From: Rachycentron canadum
Taxonomy: Eukaryota > Chordata > Actinopteri > Carangiformes > Rachycentridae
NCBI GenBank assembly: GCA_038496675.1
Contig: CM076656.1
Span: 16,326,134-16,390,133, forward strand
Reading direction: 5' to 3'
Length of the DNA: 64,000 bases
Each line of letters begins with the position of its first letter. Position 1 is the stretch's first letter. The position numbers were made by a program, and so were the translations under genes. Below are positions 1 to 10,228 of the stretch, one piece after another. The notes under the pieces were generated by a model, which ran no database searches, had not been told where the DNA came from, and worked only from the letters and a program-made list of their open reading frames with translations.

Positions 1-1030
1 TTTAATTAATTTTTTCCTGGCTACTGATTGGTCCATTTATTTTATTTTTACCTAGCAACTAATTAGTCGACTTAAAGCTGGCTCCTGATTGGTCCATTTA
101 ATTAATTTTTTCCTGGCTACTGATTGGTCCATTTATTTTATTTTTACCTAGCAACTAATTAGTCGACTTAAAGCTGGCTCCTGATTGGTCCATTTAATTA
201 TTTTTTTCCTGGCTCCTGATTGGTCCATTTATTTTATTTTTACCTAGCAACTAATTAGTCGACTTAAAGCTGGCTCCTGATTGGTCCATTTAATTAATTT
301 TTTCCTGGCTCCTGATTGGTCCATTTATTTTATTTTTACCTAGCAACTAATTAGTCGACTTAAAGCTGGCTCCTGATTGGTCCATTTAATTAATTTTTTC
401 CTGGCTCCTGATTGGTCCATTTATTTTATTTTTACCTAGCAACTAATTAGTCGACTTAAAGCTGGCTCCTGATTGGTCCATTTAATTAATTTTTTCCTGG
501 CTCCTGATTGGTCCATTTATTTTATTTTTACCTAGCAACTAATTAGTCGACTTAAAGCTGGCTCCTGATTGGTCCATTTAATTAATTTTTTCCTGGCTCC
601 TGATTGGTCCATTTATTTTATTTTTACCTAGCAACTAATTAGTCGACTTAAAGCTGGCTCCTGATTGGTCCATTTAATTAATTTTTTCCTGGCTCCTGAT
701 TGGTGAATTTATTTTAATTTTACCTAGCAACTAATTAGTCAATGAAAAGCTGGCTCCTGATTGGTCCATTTAATTTTATTTTTTCTGGCTCCTTATTGGT
801 CAATCTATTTAATTTTTACTTTGCAACTAATTAGTCGATGAAAAGCTGGCTCCTGATTGGTCCATTTAATTAATTTTTTCCTGGCTCCTGATTGGTTCAT
901 TTATTTTATTTTTACCTAGAAACTGATTAGTCGACTTAAAGCTGGCTCTTGATCTATTTTTTTTTTTTTTTTTATCGACCAATCGATGAATTTTCTAGCA
1001 ACATATTTAAAGCTGGCTCCTGATTGATCG
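1..1030. repeat. 96-bp tandem repeat array (minisatellite), about 10 copies
   Basis: The marker GTCGACTTAAAG recurs at 66, 162, 258, 354, 450, 546 and 642, exactly every 96 bases. Diverged copies follow near 738, 834 and 930. Each unit holds the element GGCTCCTGATTGGTCC twice, so the unit is itself a diverged dimer. Copies to about 690 are almost identical. The right-hand copies carry substitutions and the array decays into a T-run near 958-973. The window edge cuts the left end, so the full length is unknown. Each unit carries two ATTGG (reverse CCAAT) motifs. No coding frame is present. Confidence 0.95.
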
Positions 1031-1341
1031 AACAACAGCAGGATCACGACAGTCTGCTATTTAAGTTGAATAAAAACAATTGGGTGCTTTTAACTTCTCA
1101 TGAATGCTGGAACATGAGGCATTTGTAGTGGACATGAACACAAGTGTTTATTCCAGCCCACTGGGGAGGAGCAGAGATAGCCGGAGCAGCACAGGCAGGC
1201 AGAGCTGAATGGCAGTCTCTCTTTATAGAGAGGGAGACCCTTAGTCACGACTGTGTTGCTGCCTTGTTCTGGTTGCAAATTGAGAGGGGAAAGAGAGGGC
1301 TCAAGAGAGTGGAAAAGGTGACACAGGGGCAGAGCTGACCC

Positions 1342-1358
1342 GGGGGGGGGGGGGGGGG
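1342..1358. repeat. Poly-G homopolymer (17 G)
   Basis: An uninterrupted run of 17 guanines follows CTGACCC. Its length may be inexact in the assembly, and it could form a G-quadruplex-like structure. Confidence 0.9.
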
Positions 1359-3419
1359 CTGTTTGTATGAGCAGCGCGTGCACCAACATTAACCTTCCCC
1401 ATTAATGAACCGCTGGAGGGACTTCACTTTGGCAACGCTAAACACAGGAAGGAAGCAGGGAAAGAGAGGGTGAGGGCGAGGTGGAAGAGGAGGAGGAAAG
1501 TTGTGTGCAGAAGGACAGAGGGGGTGATTCTATCCGGTCTTGTCACTTTTCCTGCCCTCGTTGCTGGTTCAATCAGTAACACACATTAGGAGTAAATTGA
1601 GTGGATAGATGATGCAGCTGCTTTCAGGCAGTCTGGGGCAGACAGAGCAATTACCGCCACTGAGCCCTGTTTAGCTGTGTGACGTACAAACCGACACTAT
1701 GACTTAAGATAGGCCAGTGGGTGGACACAAATGGAGTGAAAGCATTTCTTTCTTTTCAACTGATTTGATATCTGCCAGCTAGGAAGGAGACAAGGACTTC
1801 ATATCCTTAAACAGAGTAAAGTGCATGCATATACAATGGATATAGAATAATGTTATTGATGTGTATTTTCTGAGACATGGTGGAAAAAATAAATTGATGT
1901 GACTTGGCAACTGACAGGGAAAAACATCAGATTTATCCTCAAGGTCTACCAGTCCTGCTGTGACCAGTTCAGCTCCAAATATTCACTGACACTGAAATGT
2001 CAGCTGTCATTCCTCAGGGCAGACACTGTGACAGACATCACAGAATCACAGACATATGTGTCTGGGAGATAACAAGAACATATTAAACTTGGGAATGCAT
2101 TGATGTCAAAAATGAAAGCTAATGATAATTTTATTAAGTGAACTTGAATGGTGACTTAAGGAGGCTGCAGAGACGTTAACACTGCTTACAGAGAGAAAAA
2201 TCATGGAGGTTGAAAGACGGATGAGAGGCGCCCTCGTCTGGTGTAAGTATGGGTTTCCAACTTGTTTTACCATAAAGCTAATTCAGTTCATATTAAATCT
2301 GCTGACGTTGATGTAATTACTTAAACAGGATTCAGCTAAATAAACTGACCAAACTGCTGTTAAATGTTAACTTAATTTAAGATGAGTAGATTTCTGAAAT
2401 GAAATTCGTTGGACTTTTCCAGTTCAGCTGTCAATATACTATTAAAATATTCATTATCTATTAAATAAAGTCCTGGTTTCATATTTGTATTTGACCATCC
2501 GTAGTCTAATTGGAAACTAAAAGAAATGTCCCATATTGAACTAATCCAGGACATGGTCTGTCCCATATTTTTGAGACTTAATTTAGTGCAAATCTATCCA
2601 ATCTAACATATGTTATGTTTGACTACCCAAGCAGAGAATAAGCTTCTCATTGTGGTCCTGACTCACAACCAAAGTATCTCGACCTTTTAATTTGTTGTTT
2701 TTTCCTTTTTTTCTACACAAAGTTTAAACAGAGGGAACAAATGAACCCTCTTAAAACCTCCTGGTCACTGGTAACCAACTTAAAGCCTGTGCTAAACAGT
2801 GAAGCAACACACATAATGATATAGCTGTTTCAACTTTTGTAAATATTGAAATGACATCATTAGCTTTGATGTCACAATTCAACTGTTGTACATCATTTTA
2901 GAAAAACCATGAGCACAAAAGTGCAATCAATTCTTAATTTACCAACACTATAAATCAGCAAGACTTCGAAACGCCTTCACAACTTCACTTTTTCCAACAC
3001 AAAAATTATTTTTTTCAAATTTTTCAAGTTGGTTATGTTTGTTGCCTTTGGTTTACCATTGTCTGGTTAAGGACTCCTAACCAATGAGTGGGCCAGCTAA
3101 CCTTTTTCTGCCTATTTTGTTGATTTTAGCTTAATATGCAAAAACAAGTGTTGCCTGTCTTTCTCTATCTTTTTAATTCATAGTTAAAAACTGGGAAACT
3201 TCAAGGGACAAACATCCGTAACTGAAACTTACTTATGTACTAAGTGTTACCTTAGCTTTGCTGCATACAACCAAGTTAACTGACTCTGTAAATTGATTTA
3301 GTCAGTTAACTAAAACTACTCTAATGCTAATGATGACTTTAAAAATATATATGACCTAGCCAGGGTCAAGTACGCTGTGTGTAGGTTGATATGTTACAAA
3401 CTACTCTTCTGCTTTTCCA

Positions 3420-3461
3420 TTAAAGTCTATCTTTTCTGAAAGCAGAAAAGATAGACTTTAA
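3420..3461. repeat. Perfect inverted repeat (18-bp arms, 6-base loop)
   Basis: The left arm at 3420-3437 (TTAAAGTCTATCTTTTCT) is the exact reverse complement of 3444-3461. The loop is GAAAGC. Pairing stops cleanly on both sides. No gene or known element accounts for it. Confidence 0.95.
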
Positions 3462-5385
3462 ACTATAACTTTAAAGTTGAAACATTACTGTCATTAATAC
3501 ACTATATATAATACATACATTAATTTAACAGCAAGCAGGCTATGCACATTTTTCTGTTTAAGGTTTACCATATTTCTCAGACAAGCTTATAATCGAAAGG
3601 CTACTTAAATTCAATAAATTAAATGGTCAGGATTCAGTCTAAACCACCATTAATTGACTTGTTTAATATATGCCAACTTTCTCCACTAGATGGCAGTAAT
3701 GTTTTTGTCTTTTCTGTTAAAGCTATATGTACAGTATGAGACTGAACTCACCTGCCCTGTCAGAGATACACTCTATTTCACATTAGACAGCCCACCATGG
3801 GCTTCCTCAATTTCATGCTACCCCTCAGACTCCAGCCACTTGAAAGAGACCAATATTTCAATAAGATGGGTAAGCTGCACCCTAATAAAGATCATACATT
3901 AGGGCGCACCAAAGTCCCCACCATGCTGTATTCATTTGTAAGGCTCGGCAGTGATGATCCAAACCATATGAGGGGCTGAGTGGATATGCAGAGACCCAGT
4001 GAAGAGGCAGGCCACCCACAGCCATCGCTCACTGCTCTCCTTTTTGTCTTTCCTCCCCTCCTAGGTCAGGCAGCATTCCTGCGGTGCCCTGGGGACCTCC
4101 GCTGAAGAACGCAACATCATTAATAAAGATTCATATAATACAGCATATGATACCTTCACCCCCTTCAACCCCTCCACCCCAATGATCAAAAGGGAACGTA
4201 AAAAAACTGACAGACAGATGGTCAGACTCACATTACTTTAGCATTAGTGCATACCTCTCAGTGTCAGGGGGTGAATGAGTGCAGGCAACGAGATGAGCAG
4301 TGCAGATGTTCTGATCAAACAGGATGATAATTCAGATTAGCTTCTTGTCACCTCTAGTGAGGTTTTTTTAAAGACTGAATGGTGCTAAGCAAACATGCTT
4401 GTCCCTTACAGTTGGATATTGTATATATATCCAGAGTACTTCAGTGTTTTCTTCTTGCTTGCTGTTGCAGTCTGTGTTTGATCATAGACTAAAAGTAAGG
4501 CCAAAGACATGAATGTTCTTGATAAGTCTCTCCGTATTATTGTAGCTGCAGCTGTAAAGTCTTCATTGATGAGCCCAGACAGTCAACAAACTGAGGTGAG
4601 ACAGTGTTGAGGAGGCAAATGACTCGGTTGTGGATATTTTAGGCACTTGATATTTATTTGATTTAGGGCAATATGGCCAGAAACGTCTGGGGAAAAACCT
4701 TAGAAGTTAACCACTTTGTTGCGGTTGTCCTTTCCCTCGTCTCCATTTACACTACCATGAAGCACAACTCAGGGTCAGTGCTGGATCACATCACTTTAGA
4801 TTATTGTTTAAAAACAATAATGAGATAAGAAATGTGTATGTAATTTCTATAGGCCACTTTTCCCTCCATAACCACACAGATCATCTTATAGAAGGAAAAC
4901 TACCATGATCAAACTGTATATGAATTGCAAGGAGAATAAATACCTCTGAGCTATTCCACATTAAAGAGGAAGATGAGACAATACAAAGCAAAACATCTGA
5001 AACCCCCCAAAAAATATAACGAATGACTCAAACTGCTTCTTATGGAGTCACACTGAACGATCATTATGCAATAAAGTATTTTCCCAAATACTTGAACAGT
5101 GAAGCATAAATTAAATTGAATCAGTCATTTCAATGAGCTGCATTAAGAAACACTTCTGACTGGGAAAATAAAAACTTATTTTAAAGTTTAAGCTGAAAGC
5201 AGTTTAAGCAGAAACCCCAAGTTAAGTCTTTTCGAGGACCTAATTAGCCTTTAATTAGTCTAATATGGTGTGAAAATGTTTTATGAGGTCATATAAGTGC
5301 CCAGTGCCTGGTGCTGGGGGGCATGGATCATTTCCCGACTCTGGAAATTGAGTCAGAGTCAAACTGTGTCCTGCCCTGGCTTATT

Positions 5386-5446
5386 ATTGGCTGAGAGGAT
5401 CGCCCATCCCAGCAGCATAATTCCATCTGGGCTAAATATTTATACA
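5386..5446 (+). promoter_or_regulatory. Putative FSTL3 core promoter (inverted CCAAT and TATA box)
   Basis: An ATTGG (inverted CCAAT) lies at 5386-5390. A TATA-like stretch, AAATATTTATA, lies at about 5434-5444. This spacing predicts transcription starting near 5470 and a 5' leader of about 150 bases before the FSTL3 ATG at 5620. This is motif reading only; no start-site data are available. Confidence 0.55.
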
Positions 5447-5619
5447 GAGGGGGAACGACATCACTTATCCACAACACATTCATTCACATGAGGGAGGGCT
5501 ACTTCCAGAGCTGAGCTAGAGTGATCCACTCCGTTTGCCAGAGGAACATCACTTCTTCTTGCTTATATTTGCGTAGACAAGTTTCCAGATAACGGCTTTG
5601 TACCAAGTCAGAGTTCACA

Positions 5620-5689
5620 ATGAGGTTTTTGATTTTTGTTTTTGGAGCTATTCTCTCTGTGTATCAGATTGGGAGGAATCCGGCCAGTG
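5620..5689 (+). CDS. FSTL3: FSTL3 exon 1: signal peptide
   Basis: The exon encodes residues 1-23 plus the first base of codon 24, a hydrophobic leader. The donor is GTGAGT. The ATG follows GTTCACA, giving A at -3, a good initiation context. Confidence 0.92.
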
Positions 5690-8600
5690 GTGAGTTGACT
5701 TTTTTTTTTTTTTTTTTTAATATTTTGAAAATGTTTGACCACGATGTGTCTTGCTTGCTTTTAAAATAGTGGCATAAATGCTCCTCTGGTTATGATAATG
5801 AGGTACTTTTTCCCCCCAGAATTCATATTTATGTTTTGCTTTTATGTCATTGTTTTGAAGAAAATAGTCGATCACTCTAACCATAACCCTTGACAAATAT
5901 ATACTTTCCAAAAAGTTAATGTTATTTTCCTTTTTGTTTAAGTAGGTAATAAAATATGTATGCACGATTTTACTACCTGTGTAAACATTACAGCAGGCAA
6001 ATGGGATATATTAGCATTTTATAATAGAAAAATGCCTGTTTAATATGTCAGATGTCCCTTTGACAAGTTTTCAGGAAAACAATATACTTTTTATGTGCTT
6101 ATATATTAATTTAAACGGTTTTATATGTACTACTTCCACTATTTCCAGCTGGGATGTGCTGGCTGCAGCAGAGTCAAGACCTAAGGTGCGACATGGTGCT
6201 GATGAGAGGGGTGACCAGAGAGGAGTGCTGTGCTGGGGACCGCCTGGACACAGCGTGGTCCAACACCAGCCTGCCCATGAATGAGGTCAGCCTGCTGGGT
6301 TTCCTGGGCATCGTCTCTTGTAAACCATGCAAAGGTAAACAAACAAATCTTTAAATAAACAAATGGATTGAATTTGCAAAGCTGAACAAATTAGTTACTT
6401 GTGTATGGCTTTGATTTATCTCTACCGGGCATAGTGTTAGTCACTGCAACTAACCCAAAAGTTAAATGCTGGATTAAAATGCTTTAATCGTGGATTTAAA
6501 CAGTTGACATTTGACTTGCTACTGTCAGATGGTATTTCTTGGGTAAGTGCTAGGAGTTTGCTTAGAGTGCTTAGATATCATTTGCAGACTTGAAAACAGA
6601 AGAGTTCAGGATCATAATTGATAAATTTGCTATTCCGTTACACAAAATAACTCCCGGAGAGTCAGTGAAAGTTAATAATTTGAGTCACGTCATTTGTGAA
6701 TCAAGATATTTACACAATGAGTTCCCGATGCAGCTTTCTAACAAAATGCAGACGTGGATAGAGGAGAAGCGTTCCACATAACTCCACCCAGCTGTCCTGA
6801 GACACTTCTTCCCCTGGAATCTCTGCAAGGTTCATTCAGGTTCACTTGCAGATAAATTTTGCTTTCCTAAGGAGCACTTGCACTATGTAATCATGAGCCA
6901 AAAATGTGATTTTTTTTACCCATGCTGATAAGTTCCAGTAAAAACCAAACTACTGGCATTTTTAGGAAAACACACCCAACCACAGCCTTGGGTTTTTCTG
7001 GCCTTGTCACATAAGAAAGAGACACCGAGATGTGAATTGTATTCAGATAAGCTGAGATACAGTCAAAGGTAGGTTACAGGTTTACCAAAACAAGTCTCAC
7101 ATGAAAATAAAAAGCTGTATCACATGTAAAAAACACATTGGTAGAATCAGAATCTCCATCTTTGTTCCATCGCAGTTTTCTTCTTTCATTATGTGTTAAC
7201 TTTTTCCAAAGCTAGTTAAAATGAGCCCTGTTTGCTTCCATTAAATAAGAAAATGCATTCCTGCTGGCTGAAATAAATGCCTGCCACATGCCCAGATGTC
7301 TGGGACTCATAATGTGCAACACTATCTTGATCATTTGGAATTCTTTGGAGGGAAAATGTCGGTATCATGAATGTTGCTTAATAAAGGTTTGTCATTTCAG
7401 AGGACAGATGCCAACATCATTGTGTGGCTGTTGTTTGTTTTCAGATGCCCCTTTATTGCCAGAGATAAAGAGAGAACATGTGTACAAAGAGACAGAGAGA
7501 GAGAGAGAGAGAGGAAGAGACTGATGAAGAGAAGCAGTTTACAGAGAGCACAAGAAAGAACACCTGATATAAAACAGGATATTGAAGTGGTAGTAGAGGC
7601 AGGAAATAAGTCTCCTCTGGTCTCAGAACTAATCAGGCAGCATCTCTAAAGACTCTGGGTAGAGAGGTGTATGCATTGTCTAATGTTGACCCTGCGCTGC
7701 ATAGGATTACAGCTCCTCCTGAGCTCTGACATTAAGGAGCATCAGAAAGAGCCCGTATTTCCTTCTCTGACAGCCATTTGATCTCCGTCCACCTCAGAGC
7801 TCTTCCATCCCTCTGCAGGGAGCTTAGCCCATTCTGTGTGCAGCCGTACACATAGAACTGTTATGAAAACACACCGGCCTTGCATTCCACCAGGCGAAGC
7901 CCCCCCACCCACCCACCCACCTGTGTGTAACGGTCAATAAAGAGATTTGCTTATTGTAAATATTGTGCAAGGTGAAAATTGTGTTATGGTCTGGGTAAAC
8001 CCCAGATTTCAAACTTGTTTTGTATAAGAATGCCTGTGTGATCACCTGATGTCTGCTGACTTGTTAATATGGTAACATTACACTGAGGATTACACACATG
8101 AAACCACTTGCTGTGCTTTTGTAGAGACGTGCGAGGGAGTCAAATGCAGTCCGGGGAAGGTTTGCAAGATGAAGATGGGAAGGCCTCAGTGTGTGTGCTC
8201 TCCCGACTGCTCTCACATTTCACGGAGACATGCTGTGTGTGGCAGCGATGGAAAGACATATAAGGATGAGTGTGCTCTACTGCTGGCCCGCTGCATGGGA
8301 CACCCAGACCTGGAGGTCATGTACCAGGGAGAGTGCAAAAGTAGGCACCATATATGCATTTCTACCCAGATCCCCACACTATGCCATTTTGCTCAGACTA
8401 ATGATTACTTACTTTCTTCACGCCTTGACCAGAGTCATGCTCCAACGTGGTGTGTCCAGGAACTCACACCTGCGTGACTGACCAGACCAACAGTGCTCAC
8501 TGTGTCATGTGCCGCACAACACCTTGCCCAATACCCATGCCATCCGAGCAGCCAATCTGCGGCAACGACAACATCACTTACCCCAGCGCCTGCCACCTGC

Positions 8601-8819
8601 GCCGGGCCACCTGCTTCCTCGGCCGCTCCATAGGAGTCCGCCACTATGGCCACTGCAACAGTAAGACAACAAAGACACCTCCTTTTGTCACCCGTTCTTA
8701 TTTGCAATGATGTAAATAACAATGTTGATGGTACAATTTGGCCCTGTCTGTCTGTCTTTCATGCAGCTCCCCCTCGGAAAGCTCAGGACTTTGAAGGCAG
8801 TGAGGAAAATGCAGTCTAG
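5620..8819 (+). CDS. FSTL3: Follistatin-like 3, complete gene (5 exons, 250 aa)
   Basis: This gene encodes a secreted glycoprotein that binds activins, myostatin/GDF8 and GDF11 and blocks receptor access. Coding exons are 5620-5689, 6149-6334, 8125-8340, 8433-8660 and 8767-8819, all bounded by GT..AG and all joined in phase 1; they total 753 nt. Residues 1-23 are a hydrophobic signal peptide (MRFLIFVFGAILSVYQ). Residues 24-86 are the N-terminal TGF-beta-binding domain, beginning GMCWLQQ with the ECC motif. Follistatin/Kazal modules 1 and 2 occupy about 87-158 and 159-234, including VCGSDGKTYKDEC and FLGRSIGVRH. The tail is acidic (EGSEENAV). Two follistatin modules rather than three, plus the FLGRSIGVRH block, separate it from follistatin itself. 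Length is close to human FSTL3 (263 aa). WSNTS and DNIT are glycosylation sequons. No breaks were seen. Confidence 0.95.
6149..6334 (+). CDS. FSTL3: FSTL3 exon 2: N-terminal activin-binding domain
   Basis: The acceptor is TTTCCAG and the donor GTAAAC. The exon encodes GMCWLQQ through CKPCK, with the paired cysteines REECC and the TAWSNTS sequon. It is 186 nt long, phase 1 to 1. Confidence 0.93.
7494..7513. repeat. (AG)n microsatellite
   Basis: About ten AG units lie inside FSTL3 intron 2. Confidence 0.9.
7900..7921. repeat. C-run and (CCCA)n short tandem repeat
   Basis: A C-run is followed by CCCA units in FSTL3 intron 2. Confidence 0.9.
8125..8340 (+). CDS. FSTL3: FSTL3 exon 3: follistatin module 1
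   Basis: The exon is 216 nt, phase 1 to 1. It encodes ETCEGVKCSPGKVCKM followed by a Kazal-like core VCGSDGKTYKDEC and GHPDLEVMYQGEC. The donor is GTAGGC. Confidence 0.93.
8433..8660 (+). CDS. FSTL3: FSTL3 exon 4: follistatin module 2
   Basis: The exon is 228 nt, phase 1 to 1, after a 92-base intron. It encodes KSCSNVVCPGTHTC, ICGNDNITYPSAC and FLGRSIGVRHYGHC. The last block is strongly diagnostic of FSTL3. The donor is GTAAGA. Confidence 0.94.
8767..8819 (+). CDS. FSTL3: FSTL3 exon 5: acidic C-terminal tail and stop
   Basis: The acceptor is ATGCAG. The exon encodes TPPRKAQDFEGSEENAV and ends in TAG at 8817-8819. The short acidic tail corresponds to the EEEENFV-type end of the mammalian protein. 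Confidence 0.88.
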
Positions 8820-10150
8820 ATGGATGATTCCTTTACACAACCCTTTTCAAGAGATGAGATGGTTTCCAAGTTTCACACCACTAGCTTCCCGTGATGACCT
8901 CTTTTTCTTTTTTGACAATCACTCCTCCTCCTCCCTTGTACACAGAAAGACGATACCTTTAATATGGAAGACCTCTGTCTGAAGACACACAGCAAAAAAC
9001 CTGTGAGCAATTTGTGTTGATCTTGTGTTAGTTTGGAAGTTGGAGGCAGAGGAAAGCATGTGTCTCGAGATAGAAATATCTCATGAGCTTTTTGGGAGAT
9101 GTGTGCATATTGTAAATAGAATACCACTACTATTTATTGGAGAAGGTATCAAACTCTATTTATGTTTTTATCTTAGTAACAACTCTATATATATCCTTGG
9201 GAAAGCTGATGCAAAAAAAAATGTATTTATTGTGTTTTGTTGATTGTGTATGTATAATAGCGGTTTGGCATTTTACAACTTTTTACAGTCTCCATTCCCC
9301 ACAAACAAACAGTTTTCCCTCTTAAGCTCATGGAAAGCAATGCTAATTTGTTTGGAAAGTTGATACCACTTTATAGCCTGCCAGAGTGGTTTCAATCCAC
9401 CACAAGCAAGAACAGGACAACTGCAGCTGTACTGTATCTACTTAAGCTTTTGTCTGGGAGGTGAGGAAGGGGTTCAGCCTAAACAAACCTGTATAGTCTC
9501 TCTCCCGTTCTCCCCCCACACATGTTTACTCTGGATGCTGATTCAAACTCTTGGCCACCCGCTGATCACTAAAATTAACAGTTTGGTTGTGTTTGTAGTA
9601 GTTTCAGAAGACTGTTGGTACAACCCCAAGCCCTCTACAATACCTCCTCTGTTGAACGCTTGGCTTTGTTTTGTAAATGCGTCTTTGTAGGTCATGCTAG
9701 TTCATTCTGATGCTGTTTTGCTGCTTTGACTTGATTGGACACTCTTTTTTGAAGAACTTACTGGACAGCCAAATGTAATTACCATCGTCTGATTGAGAAG
9801 ATAATTGAATTTGTCTGGGAATGGACTGCAATTGAGGCCAACTGAATATACCTGATTATACTGCCATCAGAGATGAGTCAATCTGTCCAGTGTTGACACT
9901 GGTAAACCTGGAAATATCAATACAAAGGGCAAAGTGAATGGAATTTTAATCTTTAAAGTCAAAGCAGATTTCTGGATACTTTGAATAATCTTTATCGTGC
10001 ATTATGGAACATTTTAATGACTCTCCTGTAAATAACAATCTCATGTGTACCTACCTGTGTACCTACTGTGAAATCTGAATGATGAATGCATCAACATATT
10101 TTTGTATTTTTGTACTTCCACTTCAAAGCAACATAAAGTTTAATATTTGT
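8820..10150 (+). other. FSTL3: FSTL3 3' untranslated region (end approximate)
   Basis: AT-rich, non-coding sequence follows the stop codon. There is no AATAAA before 10260. The variant hexamer CATAAA at 10132-10137 is followed by a GT-rich stretch (TTGTCACAATGTGTCC), so cleavage near 10150 is plausible but not proven. Confidence 0.5.
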
Positions 10151-10183
10151 CACAATGTGTCCTCTTTCCTTTTAGAAGCTTTT

Positions 10184-10228
10184 AGTGTTACTCTTCCAAA
10201 AGCTGGAAGCTTTTAGAAGAGTAACACT
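10184..10228. repeat. Near-perfect hairpin just past the FSTL3 3' end
   Basis: The 21-base arm at 10184-10204 pairs with 10208-10228 with one mismatch, and the loop is GGA. It sits directly after the likely FSTL3 polyadenylation site. Confidence 0.92.

Larger units (their letters stand above)
1031..5380. other. Intergenic region upstream of FSTL3, no gene recognised
   Basis: Both strands lack a frame with recognisable protein similarity or exon structure. The region holds an AATAAA hexamer at 1069-1074, a run of 17 G at 1342-1358, a perfect hairpin at 3420-3461 and ordinary AT-rich sequence. Short open frames at 1090-1389 (minus) and 3690-3979 (plus) look random in composition and are not called. 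Confidence 0.7.
6335..8124 (+). other. FSTL3 intron 2
   Basis: This 1.8-kb intron has no coding content. It contains an (AG)n run at 7494-7513 and a (CCCA)n run at 7900-7921. Confidence 0.85.

Noticed and set aside
1020..1100. AATAAA next to the tandem array as a possible LTR end
   Set aside because: A TATTTAAG box and AATAAA are only about 10 bases apart, and no second LTR, primer-binding site or polymerase gene was seen.
1090..1389. 99-codon minus-strand open frame over the poly-G run
   Set aside because: The frame depends on a homopolymer whose length may be wrong, and it matches no protein.
6590..6781. 63-codon open frame in FSTL3 intron 2
   Set aside because: The flanks lack convincing splice sites, the FSTL3 reading phase joins exon 2 to 8125 directly, and no family match was recognised.
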